A DNA stretch of 64,000 bases from Caballeronia sp. SL2Y3. Lineage in GTDB: Bacteria; Pseudomonadota; Gammaproteobacteria; Burkholderiales; Burkholderiaceae. Position 1 is the first letter of the stretch. Every line of letters starts with the position of its first letter. Positions 47,124 through 54,816 of this stretch are shown one piece after another. A program made the position numbers and the translations under genes. The stretch is taken from positions 2,728,001 to 2,792,000 of the forward strand of contig NZ_CP084260.1 in the NCBI RefSeq assembly GCF_022879575.1, written 5' to 3'. Under the pieces are notes generated by a model. It searched no databases and was not told where the DNA came from. It saw nothing but the letters and a program-made list of their open reading frames with translations.

Positions 47124-48479
47124 TTGAGCACACTGATCGTTCTATTACCGCCGCGCGATCCCGCCGTGCGCTCGCAGGAGTGGCAACTGCCCGACCTGCC
47201 GTTTCTGCTGCTGGACAAGCGCGGCGAAACGCAACGCGCGGGCCGCGCCGCTGTCGGCGTTCTGCCGCGCGCCAACGCGACCGTGCTGATCGTCGCGGCG
47301 CGCGACACGCTGCTGCTCGCCGCTACCGTTCCGCCGCTCAAAGGTCCGAGGCTGCGTCAGGCGCTGCCGAACGTGGTCGAAGACCAGTTGATTCAGGACC
47401 CGCAGACGTGCCACATCGCCGTCGATCCGGTCGCGCTCGCCGACGGACGGCGCGTGGTCGCAGTGATCGATCGCGGCTGGTTCCGCTTTGTGTGCGATGC
47501 GTTCATGAGCACCGGGCATCGCAATCTGAAGGCGGTTCCGGCCATGCGCTGCCTGCCCGTTCCGGCCGCCGCGCCTGTCATCGCGACGCCGGAAGGCGAA
47601 GAGCAAGCCGCCGAAGCCGACGCGCCGCCGACGCCCTTCATCGCGGGATTGCTCGGCAACGTGATCTCGACCGCGCCTGCGCTGATCGGCGACGTGCAGG
47701 CGGCGGCGCCCGCGACCGGCGGCGCGCCGCGCGTCGAGATCGCCATCGCGCGCGGCGAACGCGCGGCGCTCGGCGAAGGCCTCGCGCTGCCCGTCGATTC
47801 GATTGCGCCCACGCTCGACGCACTCGCGGGCGAGCATCCACTCACGCTGTATTCGCTCGCCGATATTCCCGGCGACGAGCCGCGCCTCGCGGCGTCGGGC
47901 AGACATGCGGCCATCGCGGGCGCGCAGCCGCTCGCGTTCGAGGCGCTCGCCCGCAATGCGCTCGCGAGCCGTTTCGACTTGTGCCAGTTCGAATTCGCGG
48001 CGCAGCCGTGGCGGCTCGACCGCGCGACCATGCGCCGCCTGCGCGTGCCGATCGCGCTCGTGGCGGCGTCGGTCATCGTGTCGATTGTCGGCATCAACGT
48101 GCAGTGGATTCAGCTTTCGCGCCAGCGCGACGCCATCAACGCGCAGATGACCGAACTGCTGCTCAACGCGTTCCCCAAGACCACGACCGTGCTCGACGCG
48201 CCGGATCAGATGTCGCGCAATCTCGACCGGCTGCGCGTGGCGTCGGGCGAGCTGTCGCCGTCGGATTTTCTGTCGCTCGCCGACGGCCTCGCGCGCTCGC
48301 TCGGTCCCGTGCCGGTGAACGGCATCGCCGGGCTGGATTATCGCGACCGTCATCTGGAAGTGACCTTCAAGCCGGACACCAAGGTCGATCCTGACCTCGG
48401 CAAGCGCCTCGCGGCCAATGGGCTGAACGGCGCCATCGACACGAACACCGGCAAATGGACCATCAGGAGCGGCCAATGA
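47124..48479 (+). CDS. gspL: Type II secretion assembly protein GspL (TTG start)
   Basis: 451 aa. I place the start at TTG 47124, with AGGAAG about 8 nt upstream, giving MSTLIVLLPPRDPAVRSQEW. The frame extends upstream inside gspK but that is not family sequence. The cytoplasmic actin-like domain is followed by a TM helix near residues 310-330 (VPIALVAASVIVSIVGINVQ) and a periplasmic ferredoxin-like domain. It links the ATPase GspE to the inner-membrane platform. Confidence 0.93.
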   Translation: MSTLIVLLPPRDPAVRSQEWQLPDLPFLLLDKRGETQRAGRAAVGVLPRANATVLIVAARDTLLLAATVPPLKGPRLRQALPNVVEDQLIQDPQTCHIAVDPVALADGRRVVAVIDRGWFRFVCDAFMSTGHRNLKAVPAMRCLPVPAAAPVIATPEGEEQAAEADAPPTPFIAGLLGNVISTAPALIGDVQAAAPATGGAPRVEIAIARGERAALGEGLALPVDSIAPTLDALAGEHPLTLYSLADIPGDEPRLAASGRHAAIAGAQPLAFEALARNALASRFDLCQFEFAAQPWRLDRATMRRLRVPIALVAASVIVSIVGINVQWIQLSRQRDAINAQMTELLLNAFPKTTTVLDAPDQMSRNLDRLRVASGELSPSDFLSLADGLARSLGPVPVNGIAGLDYRDRHLEVTFKPDTKVDPDLGKRLAANGLNGAIDTNTGKWTIRSGQ

Positions 48480-48979
48480 AAGCGGAGATCGGACGAACGC
48501 TCTCTGAGTTCTGGGAGGCGCGCACGCCGCGCGAAAAAACGCTGTTGATGTGGGGCGGCCTGCTGCTCGGCATCGCGCTGGTTTATCTCGTGCTGTGGGC
48601 ACCCGCGTACGAAGGCCGCGCCCGCCTGCGCGACACCTTGCCGACGATGCAGCGCCAGCTCGCCACGATGACCGCGCAGGCGAACGAAGCACGCTCGCTC
48701 GCGGGCAGCGCCGAGGGCGTGACGCCGACGGGCGGCGCGCTGCGCGATGCGCTCGCGAAGTCGCTCGCGGACAACAACATGCAGCCGACGCAGGTGCAGG
48801 TCATCGGCGCGGCGGTGCAGATTCAGTTGAAGAACGCGTCGTTCCCGAACTGGACGATGTGGCTCGACGACGCGCGCAAGCAGTTCAAGGTGCAGGTGTC
48901 GGAAGCGCACATTCAGGCGCTGAAGCCGGACGGTCAGGTGGACCTGACGGCATCGCTGCAACCGGCCAGCGTCAAATGA
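48476..48979 (+). CDS. gspM: Type II secretion protein GspM
   Basis: 167 aa from the ATG at 48476, overlapping the gspL stop (ATGA) and preceded by AGGAG. Cytoplasmic tail, TM helix (LLMWGGLLLGIALVYLVLWAP), then a periplasmic ferredoxin-like domain. Partner of GspL. Confidence 0.93.
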   Translation: MKAEIGRTLSEFWEARTPREKTLLMWGGLLLGIALVYLVLWAPAYEGRARLRDTLPTMQRQLATMTAQANEARSLAGSAEGVTPTGGALRDALAKSLADNNMQPTQVQVIGAAVQIQLKNASFPNWTMWLDDARKQFKVQVSEAHIQALKPDGQVDLTASLQPASVK

Positions 48980-49758
48980 GCTACTGGACTCGCCGACTCA
49001 GGCTCGCGCTGCCGGGACTTATCGTGATGGTGCTGTCGGTGGCGGGAACGCTGCTCGTGATGATGCCCGCCGCGTGGATCACGCCGCAGTTCGCGAAGGC
49101 TACGGGCGGCCACGTGAATCTTGCCGATCCTTCGGGGTCGCTCTGGCGCGGCTCCGCAACGCTGATGCTCGCGGCGAGCAGCGACGGCTCCGGCGCGACA
49201 CTGCTGCCGGGGCGCATCGAATGGACGACGGCGTTCTGGCCGCTTTTCACCGGCCGCGTGCACATGACCATGCGGCAGACGGAGGCGATGCCGGACCCCG
49301 TGATCGTCGATGCCACGACGCGCGGCGCGACGCTATCGGCGGGCGGAATCGCGGTTCCGGCAACGCTGCTCGCCGGTCTGGGCGCGCCGTTCAACACGCT
49401 GAATTTCGAGGGGACGGTGCGACTTTCGTGGACCGAGTTCCGCTTGCTCGGCAGGAATGCTTACGGACAGTTCGTGGTGACGCTCGACGACATGGCTTCG
49501 CGCGTGTCGCGGGTCAAGCCGCTCGGGTCGTACCGCGTCGCGTTGCAGGCGCAAGGGGCGACGGCCAGCATCGATCTCTCGACAACCCGGGGCCCTTTGC
49601 TGTTGACCGGCAGCGGCGTGGTCTCGCAAGACGCGACGACCTTTGAAGGCGCCGCAAAGGCCGAACCGGCGCAGCGCGAAAATCTCGCGGGACTCTTGAA
49701 TCTGCTCGGCCGACACACCGATCCGGACACCGTCGCGCTGACGTTCAACCATTATTAG
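48976..49758 (+). CDS. gspN: Type II secretion protein GspN
   Basis: 260 aa from the ATG at 48976, overlapping the gspM stop. N-terminal TM segment LPGLIVMVLSVAGTLLVMMPAAW and the GspN motif GSLWRGSATLML. A non-universal T2SS component, typical of Burkholderia and Xanthomonas. Last gene of the operon. It converges on the outer-membrane lipoprotein gene, 9 bp away. No gspO prepilin peptidase gene is in the window. Confidence 0.93.
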   Translation: MSYWTRRLRLALPGLIVMVLSVAGTLLVMMPAAWITPQFAKATGGHVNLADPSGSLWRGSATLMLAASSDGSGATLLPGRIEWTTAFWPLFTGRVHMTMRQTEAMPDPVIVDATTRGATLSAGGIAVPATLLAGLGAPFNTLNFEGTVRLSWTEFRLLGRNAYGQFVVTLDDMASRVSRVKPLGSYRVALQAQGATASIDLSTTRGPLLLTGSGVVSQDATTFEGAAKAEPAQRENLAGLLNLLGRHTDPDTVALTFNHY

Positions 49759-49767
49759 AGCGCGAAA

Positions 49768-51330
49768 TCAGCCGCCGGCTGAGTCCTTTTGCGTCGCGGA
49801 GATCGCCTCGGGCGCGGAAGCCGGCGCCGGCGCCGGCGCCTTTGCGCCGCCCGTCTCGCGGTTCATCTGCGCGACGTCCCAGCCGCCGCCCAGCGCCTTC
49901 ACCAGCCCGACCGACGCCACCATGCGCTGGCCCGCGATGCTCGCGAGCTTCTGTTCCGCCGTGAACGCCGTGGTCTGCGCGGTCAGCACGCTGATGAACG
50001 CGACCGTTCCCGCCTTGTACTGATTATTAATGATGGCGAGCGCCTGCTGCGCGGACTGAACCGCCTGCTGCTGCACGACGATTTCTTTCTCCAGAATGCG
50101 CAGGGACGCGAGATTGTCCTCGACGTCCTGAAACGCGGTCAGCACCGTTTGGCGATACGTCGCGACGTTCTGATCGTAGGCGGCGCGGGCCGCTTCGGTA
50201 CGCGCCGCGCGCAAGCCGCCGTCGAAAATCGTCGCGGCGATATCCGGCCCGAGCGTCCAGAAACGCGACGGCGCGCGCAGCAATTGCGACAGCACGGAGC
50301 TTTCGAAGCCTCCCTGCGCCGACAGCGTGAGCGTCGGGAAATACGCCGCCATCTCGATGCCGATCTGCTCGTTCGCCGCCGCCGCCTTGCGCTCGGCCGA
50401 CGCGATATCGGGACGCCGCTCCAGCAGCGCGGACGGCATCGCCGTGGGAATGGTCGGCGGGGTGGCGTCGAGCGGCATCGCGGGGAGCGAGAACGTCGAC
50501 GCCGGCTCGCCGACGAGCACCGCGATGGCATGCTCGTATTGCGCGCGTGCGACGCCGTTGTCGATGGCTGCGGCCTGCGCCGACTGCAACTGCGTCTGCG
50601 CCTGAATCACATCCGAGCGCGCGACGATGCCTTGCGCGTACTGATTCTGCGTGAGCCTGAGCGACTGCTGATACGCGGCAACGGTCTCGTCGAGCAGCTT
50701 TTGCTGCGCGTCGAGTGCGCGCAACTGGAAGTAGGTCTGCGCGAGCGTCGCCTGAGCGGACAGACGCGCGTTGGCGAGGTCTGCTGCGGCGCCCTGCTGC
50801 CCCGCCTTCTGCGCCGTCACCGTCCGGCCGATGCTGCCCCACAAGTCCGGCTCCCACGATGCATCGAGCGCGAGACTGTAGTCGTTGCCGACCGTGCTGC
50901 GGCTCGTGGCTGTGCCGGTCGTCAGGCGGCTGCCCGAACGCGACGCCGACGCGGACGCCCCGATAGTCGGGAAATACGCCGCCCGCGCCTCGCCGACGAG
51001 CGCGCGCGCCTGGCGATATGCGGCAGCGTACTGCGCGATGGTCTGGTTCGAGTGGTTCAGACGCGTTTCGAGCTCGTTCAGTTGCGCGTCGGCGTAGACG
51101 GTCCACCAGTCGCCGCGGTCCGTGCGGTCGGCGGGCTCGGCGACTTTCCAGCCTTCGGGCGCTTCCTTGAAAGCGGCGGGCATCGGCGTGGCGGGACGCT
51201 GATAATCCGGGCCGACGGCGCAACCCGCGATAAAGGCCGCGCAGGCGGCGGCAATCGCAATGGTGATCAAATTGCGAGCGGCGGGATGGCGCGACGTGAT
51301 GGAAGCGGAAACGGCGGGGCGATACGGCAT
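49768..51330 (-). CDS. NodT-family outer-membrane factor lipoprotein of an efflux system
   Basis: 520 aa. A basic N-terminus and hydrophobic stretch end in the lipobox FIAGC, so Cys37 is lipidated. VGPDYQRPATPMPAAFKE then starts the OEP domain. Two OEP repeats carry the usual ALDASWEPDLWGSIGRTVTAQ and RRPDIASAERKAAAANEQIG motifs. The C-terminus is Pro/Ala-rich. It forms a TolC-like channel for RND or MFS pumps. The EmrB-like pump and MarR regulator lie on the other side of a shared promoter region; no membrane-fusion protein gene is next to it. Confidence 0.93.
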   Translation of the reverse strand: MPYRPAVSASITSRHPAARNLITIAIAAACAAFIAGCAVGPDYQRPATPMPAAFKEAPEGWKVAEPADRTDRGDWWTVYADAQLNELETRLNHSNQTIAQYAAAYRQARALVGEARAAYFPTIGASASASRSGSRLTTGTATSRSTVGNDYSLALDASWEPDLWGSIGRTVTAQKAGQQGAAADLANARLSAQATLAQTYFQLRALDAQQKLLDETVAAYQQSLRLTQNQYAQGIVARSDVIQAQTQLQSAQAAAIDNGVARAQYEHAIAVLVGEPASTFSLPAMPLDATPPTIPTAMPSALLERRPDIASAERKAAAANEQIGIEMAAYFPTLTLSAQGGFESSVLSQLLRAPSRFWTLGPDIAATIFDGGLRAARTEAARAAYDQNVATYRQTVLTAFQDVEDNLASLRILEKEIVVQQQAVQSAQQALAIINNQYKAGTVAFISVLTAQTTAFTAEQKLASIAGQRMVASVGLVKALGGGWDVAQMNRETGGAKAPAPAPASAPEAISATQKDSAGG

Positions 51331-51402
51331 CTGCTTGTCGAGAATTCGGTTGGCGGCGGTTCGTCCGATGCGGCGAACGCGGTCAGCCGAGATGGTAACG
51401 GA

Positions 51403-51432
51403 ACGCCCGCTGCGCGGTTCCGCAGCGGGCGT
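51403..51432. other. Strong stem-loop without T-run
   Basis: Perfect 12-bp stem ACGCCCGCTGCG / CGCAGCGGGCGT with a 6-nt loop, between the NodT gene and the small membrane protein gene. Lack of a U-tract on either strand argues against a simple intrinsic terminator. It may slow read-through or protect RNA. Confidence 0.5.
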
Positions 51433-51527
51433 CGGGCAGACGTTAGGGTAACGGCTTCGCCGTAAGGCTGGTGTTACGTGCGGGAAGATATAGGTTACGG
51501 CGCGTTACTCGTGACGATGAACGCGAC

Positions 51528-51815
51528 TTAACGGCCGGTCGAGCCGCCCGTGCACGGCCCGCCGATCAGCGCGCGGGGCGACGCACCGCCCGTTTTCTCC
51601 GCTACCGCGCCCTTGCGCCGATGCCGATTTTCGAACCAGCCCATTCCGAGCACCGCCAGCGAGCCGCCCGGCAGCAGGAACACGATCAGATAAAGCGCGA
51701 GCTTCCACGAACTCAGCTTCGGCGGGACGAAGTGACGGGAAGCACTGGCGATCGTGCTGCTGACTTGGCCGATGCGTCGGCGGGCGGTGCGGGCGGTCTC
51801 TGCGAAGCGGCTCAT
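51528..51815 (-). CDS. Small single-span membrane protein, function unknown
   Basis: 95 aa starting MSRFAETARTARRRIGQVSS. One clear hydrophobic helix (WKLALYLIVFLLPGGSLAVLGMGWF, near residues 37-61) follows a basic segment, and the tail is hydrophilic. I do not recognise a family. Support that it is real: an AG-rich ribosome site before the ATG and a promoter (TTGAAA-17-TATTAT) at 51934-51906 pointing at it, overlapping the MarR operator. It probably belongs to the same regulated efflux locus. Confidence 0.65.
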   Translation of the reverse strand: MSRFAETARTARRRIGQVSSTIASASRHFVPPKLSSWKLALYLIVFLLPGGSLAVLGMGWFENRHRRKGAVAEKTGGASPRALIGGPCTGGSTGR

Positions 51816-51896
51816 TTACGGTCTCTTCAGGCGTCGATGGAACGACGCGGCTGGATCAAAACATGGTCTCGGGCGGCGCATTAAGCGCGTAACTCG

Positions 51897-51940
51897 TTGC
51901 ATAGAATAATATTGACTATGCAAGTAGTTTTCAAGATACT
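51897..51940. promoter_or_regulatory. Back-to-back promoters sharing a palindromic operator (MarR site)
   Basis: TTGCATAG (51897-51904) and CTATGCAA (51916-51923) form an inverted repeat with an 11-bp spacer. On the + strand TTGACT (51912-51917), 17 bp, GATACT (51935-51940) faces marR and the pump. On the - strand TTGAAA (51934-51929), 17 bp, TATTAT (51911-51906) faces the small membrane protein. The palindrome covers the + strand -35 and the - strand -10, so one bound repressor would block both. Confidence 0.7.
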
Positions 51941-51998
51941 GGCGATTGCTTTTTCTCGCACTGTTGTTTCGCGGCACGCCGCGCCGACGTCAAACCGC

Positions 51999-52496
51999 AT
52001 GGATAGCGAACCGCTCTACGATCCCGCCACGATCCGCCTCGAAACGAGCCTGGGGTATCACCTCGCGAAGGCGCGCAATGTGTTGATCGCGCGCACGGAC
52101 GAGGCGCTGAAGCCGCTCGATCTCACGTCGCAGCAGATCGGCGTCATCCTTTCGCTGGCGTCGGGGCGGGCGCGCACGCCGCTCGAACTGTCGCGCGAGA
52201 TGTCGTACGACAGCGGCTCGATGACGCGGATGCTCGACAGGTTGGAGAAGAAGGGCTTCGTCAGCCGCACGCGCAGCGACGCGGACCGGCGCATTGTCGA
52301 ACTCTCGTTGACGGAGCGCGGGCTAGACGCCGCCGCTCAACTGCCGGCCATCGGCGCGGCGGTGCTCAACGAGCAGCTGCACGGTTTCAGCCGGTCCGAA
52401 CTGGATCTGCTGATCGCGATGCTGGCGCGCATCATCGGCAATTCGCCAACGGACGCGAGCGCCGGCTGCGGGCTCGACGAGTCCGACGCCGACTAG
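51999..52496 (+). CDS. MarR-family regulator of the efflux locus
   Basis: 165 aa from the ATG at 51999 (MDSEPLYDPATIRLETSLGY). The frame is open further upstream, but that part spans the promoter and operator, so I reject those starts. The winged helix is LDLTSQQIGVILSLASGRARTPLELSREMSYDSGSMTRMLDRLEKKGFVSRTRSDADRRIVELSLTERG, standard MarR/EmrR type. No clear ribosome site is seen. The pump gene follows 99 bp downstream and is probably co-transcribed. Confidence 0.9.
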   Translation: MDSEPLYDPATIRLETSLGYHLAKARNVLIARTDEALKPLDLTSQQIGVILSLASGRARTPLELSREMSYDSGSMTRMLDRLEKKGFVSRTRSDADRRIVELSLTERGLDAAAQLPAIGAAVLNEQLHGFSRSELDLLIAMLARIIGNSPTDASAGCGLDESDAD

Positions 52497-52595
52497 AGCA
52501 ATCCATCGAGTTCGGGCGGGCACGAGTTGCCCTATTCACTGTCTGGGCAGAGAATGCCGCGACACACATAATTCACGCGCTGGAGCACAACAACG

Positions 52596-54155
52596 ATGTC
52601 GACGACCGCCACGACCGCGCCCGATCCCGCCGCCCCGGCTCCATTGACCGGCGGCATCCTCGCCTTGCTGACGATGGGCCTCGCGCTCGGCACGTTCATG
52701 GAAGTGCTCGACACGTCCATCGCCAACGTCGCGGTGCCGACCATCTCCGGCAGCCTCGGCGTCGCGACGAGCGAAGGAACGTGGGTCATCTCGTCGTATT
52801 CGGTGGCGTCCGCGATCGCGGTGCCGCTGACCGGATGGCTCGCGCGGCGCGTCGGCGAGGTCAAGCTCTTCACCATTTCCGTGCTGCTGTTCTCGATCGC
52901 TTCGGCGCTGTGCGGGTTCGCGCAGAACTTCGAGTCGCTGATCGCATTCCGGCTGCTGCAAGGTCTCGTCTCCGGCCCGATGGTCCCGCTCTCGCAAACC
53001 ATCCTCATGCGCAGTTATCCGCCGGAAAAGCGCGGGCTCGCGCTCGGCCTCTGGGCGATGACCGTGATCGTCGCGCCGATTTTCGGCCCGGTGATGGGCG
53101 GCTACATCACGGACAACTACACGTGGCCGTGGATTTTCTATATCAACGTGCCGATCGGCGTGTTCTCCGCGGCTATCGCGTACTTCCTCCTGCGCGGCCA
53201 TGAGACGAAGACGACGAATCAGCGCATCGACGGCGTCGGGCTCGCGCTGCTCGTCATCGGCGTCGCGAGTCTGCAAATGATGCTCGACCTCGGCAAGGAC
53301 CGCGACTGGTTCAATTCGAACTTCATCGTGGCGCTGGCGATCATCGCGGCCATCTCGCTGGCGTTCATGTTCGTCTGGGAGATCACGGAGAAAGAGCCGG
53401 TCATCGACTTGTCGCTCTTTCGCGACCGCAATTTCGCAATGGGCGTGCTCATCACGTCGCTCGGCTTTCTCGCGTTCTTCGGATCGGTCGTCGTGCTGCC
53501 GCTATGGCTGCAAACCGTGCTCGGCTACACGCCGTGGCTCGCGGGACTCGCGACCGCGCCGGTCGGCATTCTCGCGCTCGTGCTTTCGCCGATGATCGGC
53601 CAGAACATGCATCGCATGAACCTGCGCGTCGTGGCGAGCTTCGCGTTTATCGTGTTCGCGTTCGTGTCGTACTGGAACTCGACGTTCACACTCGACACGC
53701 CGTTTCACGACATCGTGTATCCGCGTCTGGTTCAGGGCATCGGCGTGGCGTGCTTCTTCGTGCCGATGACGACGATCACGCTCTCCAGCGTTTCCGACGA
53801 AAGGCTCGCGGGCGCGGCGGGGCTATCGAATTTCCTGCGCACGCTGTCGGGCGCGATCGGCACGGCGGTGAGCACCACGTTCTGGGAAAACGACATGATC
53901 CGGCATCACGCCGTGCTGACCGAATCGGTCACGCCGTACGCGCAGACGACCACCGCCTATTCGGATTTGCTCGCGGGCGTCGGCTTGTCGGGGCAAGCGC
54001 TCGCCGCGCAACTGGATCGCGTCGTGGCCGCGCAGGCGTACATGATGTCGACCAACGACTTCTTCCGCATCTCGTTCTATGCGTTTCTGGTGCTCGCCGC
54101 GATGGTCTGGCTGACGCGTCCGCGCAAGGGCGCGTCGGCGTCGATGGGGCATTGA
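52596..54155 (+). CDS. DHA2-family MFS drug efflux pump (EmrB-like)
   Basis: 519 aa with 14 predicted TM helices. Motif C-like and DHA2 signatures are present: ALGTFMEVLDTSIANVAVPTISGSLGVATSEGTWVISSYSVASAIAVPLTGWLARRVGEVKLF. The central RxDxxG-like loops and RLLQGLVSGPMVPLSQTILM match EmrB/FarB. It exports hydrophobic drugs with H+. EmrB normally works with an EmrA membrane-fusion protein, but none is encoded in this locus. Confidence 0.93.
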   Translation: MSTTATTAPDPAAPAPLTGGILALLTMGLALGTFMEVLDTSIANVAVPTISGSLGVATSEGTWVISSYSVASAIAVPLTGWLARRVGEVKLFTISVLLFSIASALCGFAQNFESLIAFRLLQGLVSGPMVPLSQTILMRSYPPEKRGLALGLWAMTVIVAPIFGPVMGGYITDNYTWPWIFYINVPIGVFSAAIAYFLLRGHETKTTNQRIDGVGLALLVIGVASLQMMLDLGKDRDWFNSNFIVALAIIAAISLAFMFVWEITEKEPVIDLSLFRDRNFAMGVLITSLGFLAFFGSVVVLPLWLQTVLGYTPWLAGLATAPVGILALVLSPMIGQNMHRMNLRVVASFAFIVFAFVSYWNSTFTLDTPFHDIVYPRLVQGIGVACFFVPMTTITLSSVSDERLAGAAGLSNFLRTLSGAIGTAVSTTFWENDMIRHHAVLTESVTPYAQTTTAYSDLLAGVGLSGQALAAQLDRVVAAQAYMMSTNDFFRISFYAFLVLAAMVWLTRPRKGASASMGH

Positions 54156-54165
54156 CGCGCGGGCG

Positions 54166-54675
54166 TCACTGAATCGGCGTGACGGATTGCGCCGGCTGGC
54201 TGTCCAGATTCAGCGGCACCGACTGCATCTGCTGCGGCTGCTGCGGCTGCTGCACGGCTTGCGGCGTCGCGTTCACGGGCCGCGACGTGCCGTTGCGCAC
54301 GAACTGCTTGAAGTCAGCGCCCGCCTGCCAAGGATTCGGATCGCATCCCAGTGGGCTGTCGCAGTGCGCCGCGAAGCCGATGGTCGCGGTGCCTTCGTTG
54401 CTCGGCGTCTTCGTGACCTGATAGGCAAGCGCGCGCTTGCCGCTCGACGGACCGGCCGTCTGAATCACCGAATCGGTGATGGCCTGCAACTTGTACTCCG
54501 AATGATTCGTTACCCAGACCTGAGCGCGCGCCCACCAGGCGTCGCATTCGAGCTTGCTCATGCAGGTGAGCGGCGCGGTGGCCTGCTCGATCGTCTGGCT
54601 GCTGACCTGCGTTTCGGCCGCGCATCCGGCCATCAAGGCCAGCGACGCGGCTGCGCTGATGAGTCGGTAGTTCAT
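54166..54675 (-). CDS. Predicted lipoprotein of unknown function, Gln/Pro-rich C-terminus
   Basis: 169 aa from the ATG at 54675 (GGGAA just upstream), starting MNYRLISAAASLALMAGCAA with lipobox LMAGC (Cys18). The mature part has four Cys (TCMSKLECDAWW and HCDSPLGCDPN), probably two disulfides. The C-terminus is a low-complexity VQQPQQPQQMQS stretch. The middle (WARAQVWVTNHSEYKLQAITDSVIQT) suggests a small conserved periplasmic domain found in Burkholderiaceae, but I cannot name it. It converges on the pump gene. Confidence 0.85.
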   Translation of the reverse strand: MNYRLISAAASLALMAGCAAETQVSSQTIEQATAPLTCMSKLECDAWWARAQVWVTNHSEYKLQAITDSVIQTAGPSSGKRALAYQVTKTPSNEGTATIGFAAHCDSPLGCDPNPWQAGADFKQFVRNGTSRPVNATPQAVQQPQQPQQMQSVPLNLDSQPAQSVTPIQ

Positions 54676-54816
54676 CGCATTCCCGATAGTCGATAAAAAG
54701 CCGATTTTGGCCCGCACGCGCGTGCGGTGTTCGGCGCGTTTCCGTCTGTTGCAAAACGCGTCGTTTTTGCCGCACGCGCCACGGCGCAGCAAGAAAAAAG
54801 TGCTGGTTATGTGCGC

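Noticed and set aside
49759..49785. TCAGCCG/CGGCTGA palindrome at the gspN-NodT junction as terminator
   Set aside because: It has essentially no loop and no adjacent T-run, and overlaps the NodT stop codon.
51897..51998. Upstream starts for the MarR gene (TTG 51897, ATG 51918)
   Set aside because: They fall within the operator and promoter; the predicted transcription start is near 51947, so only ATG 51999 is usable.
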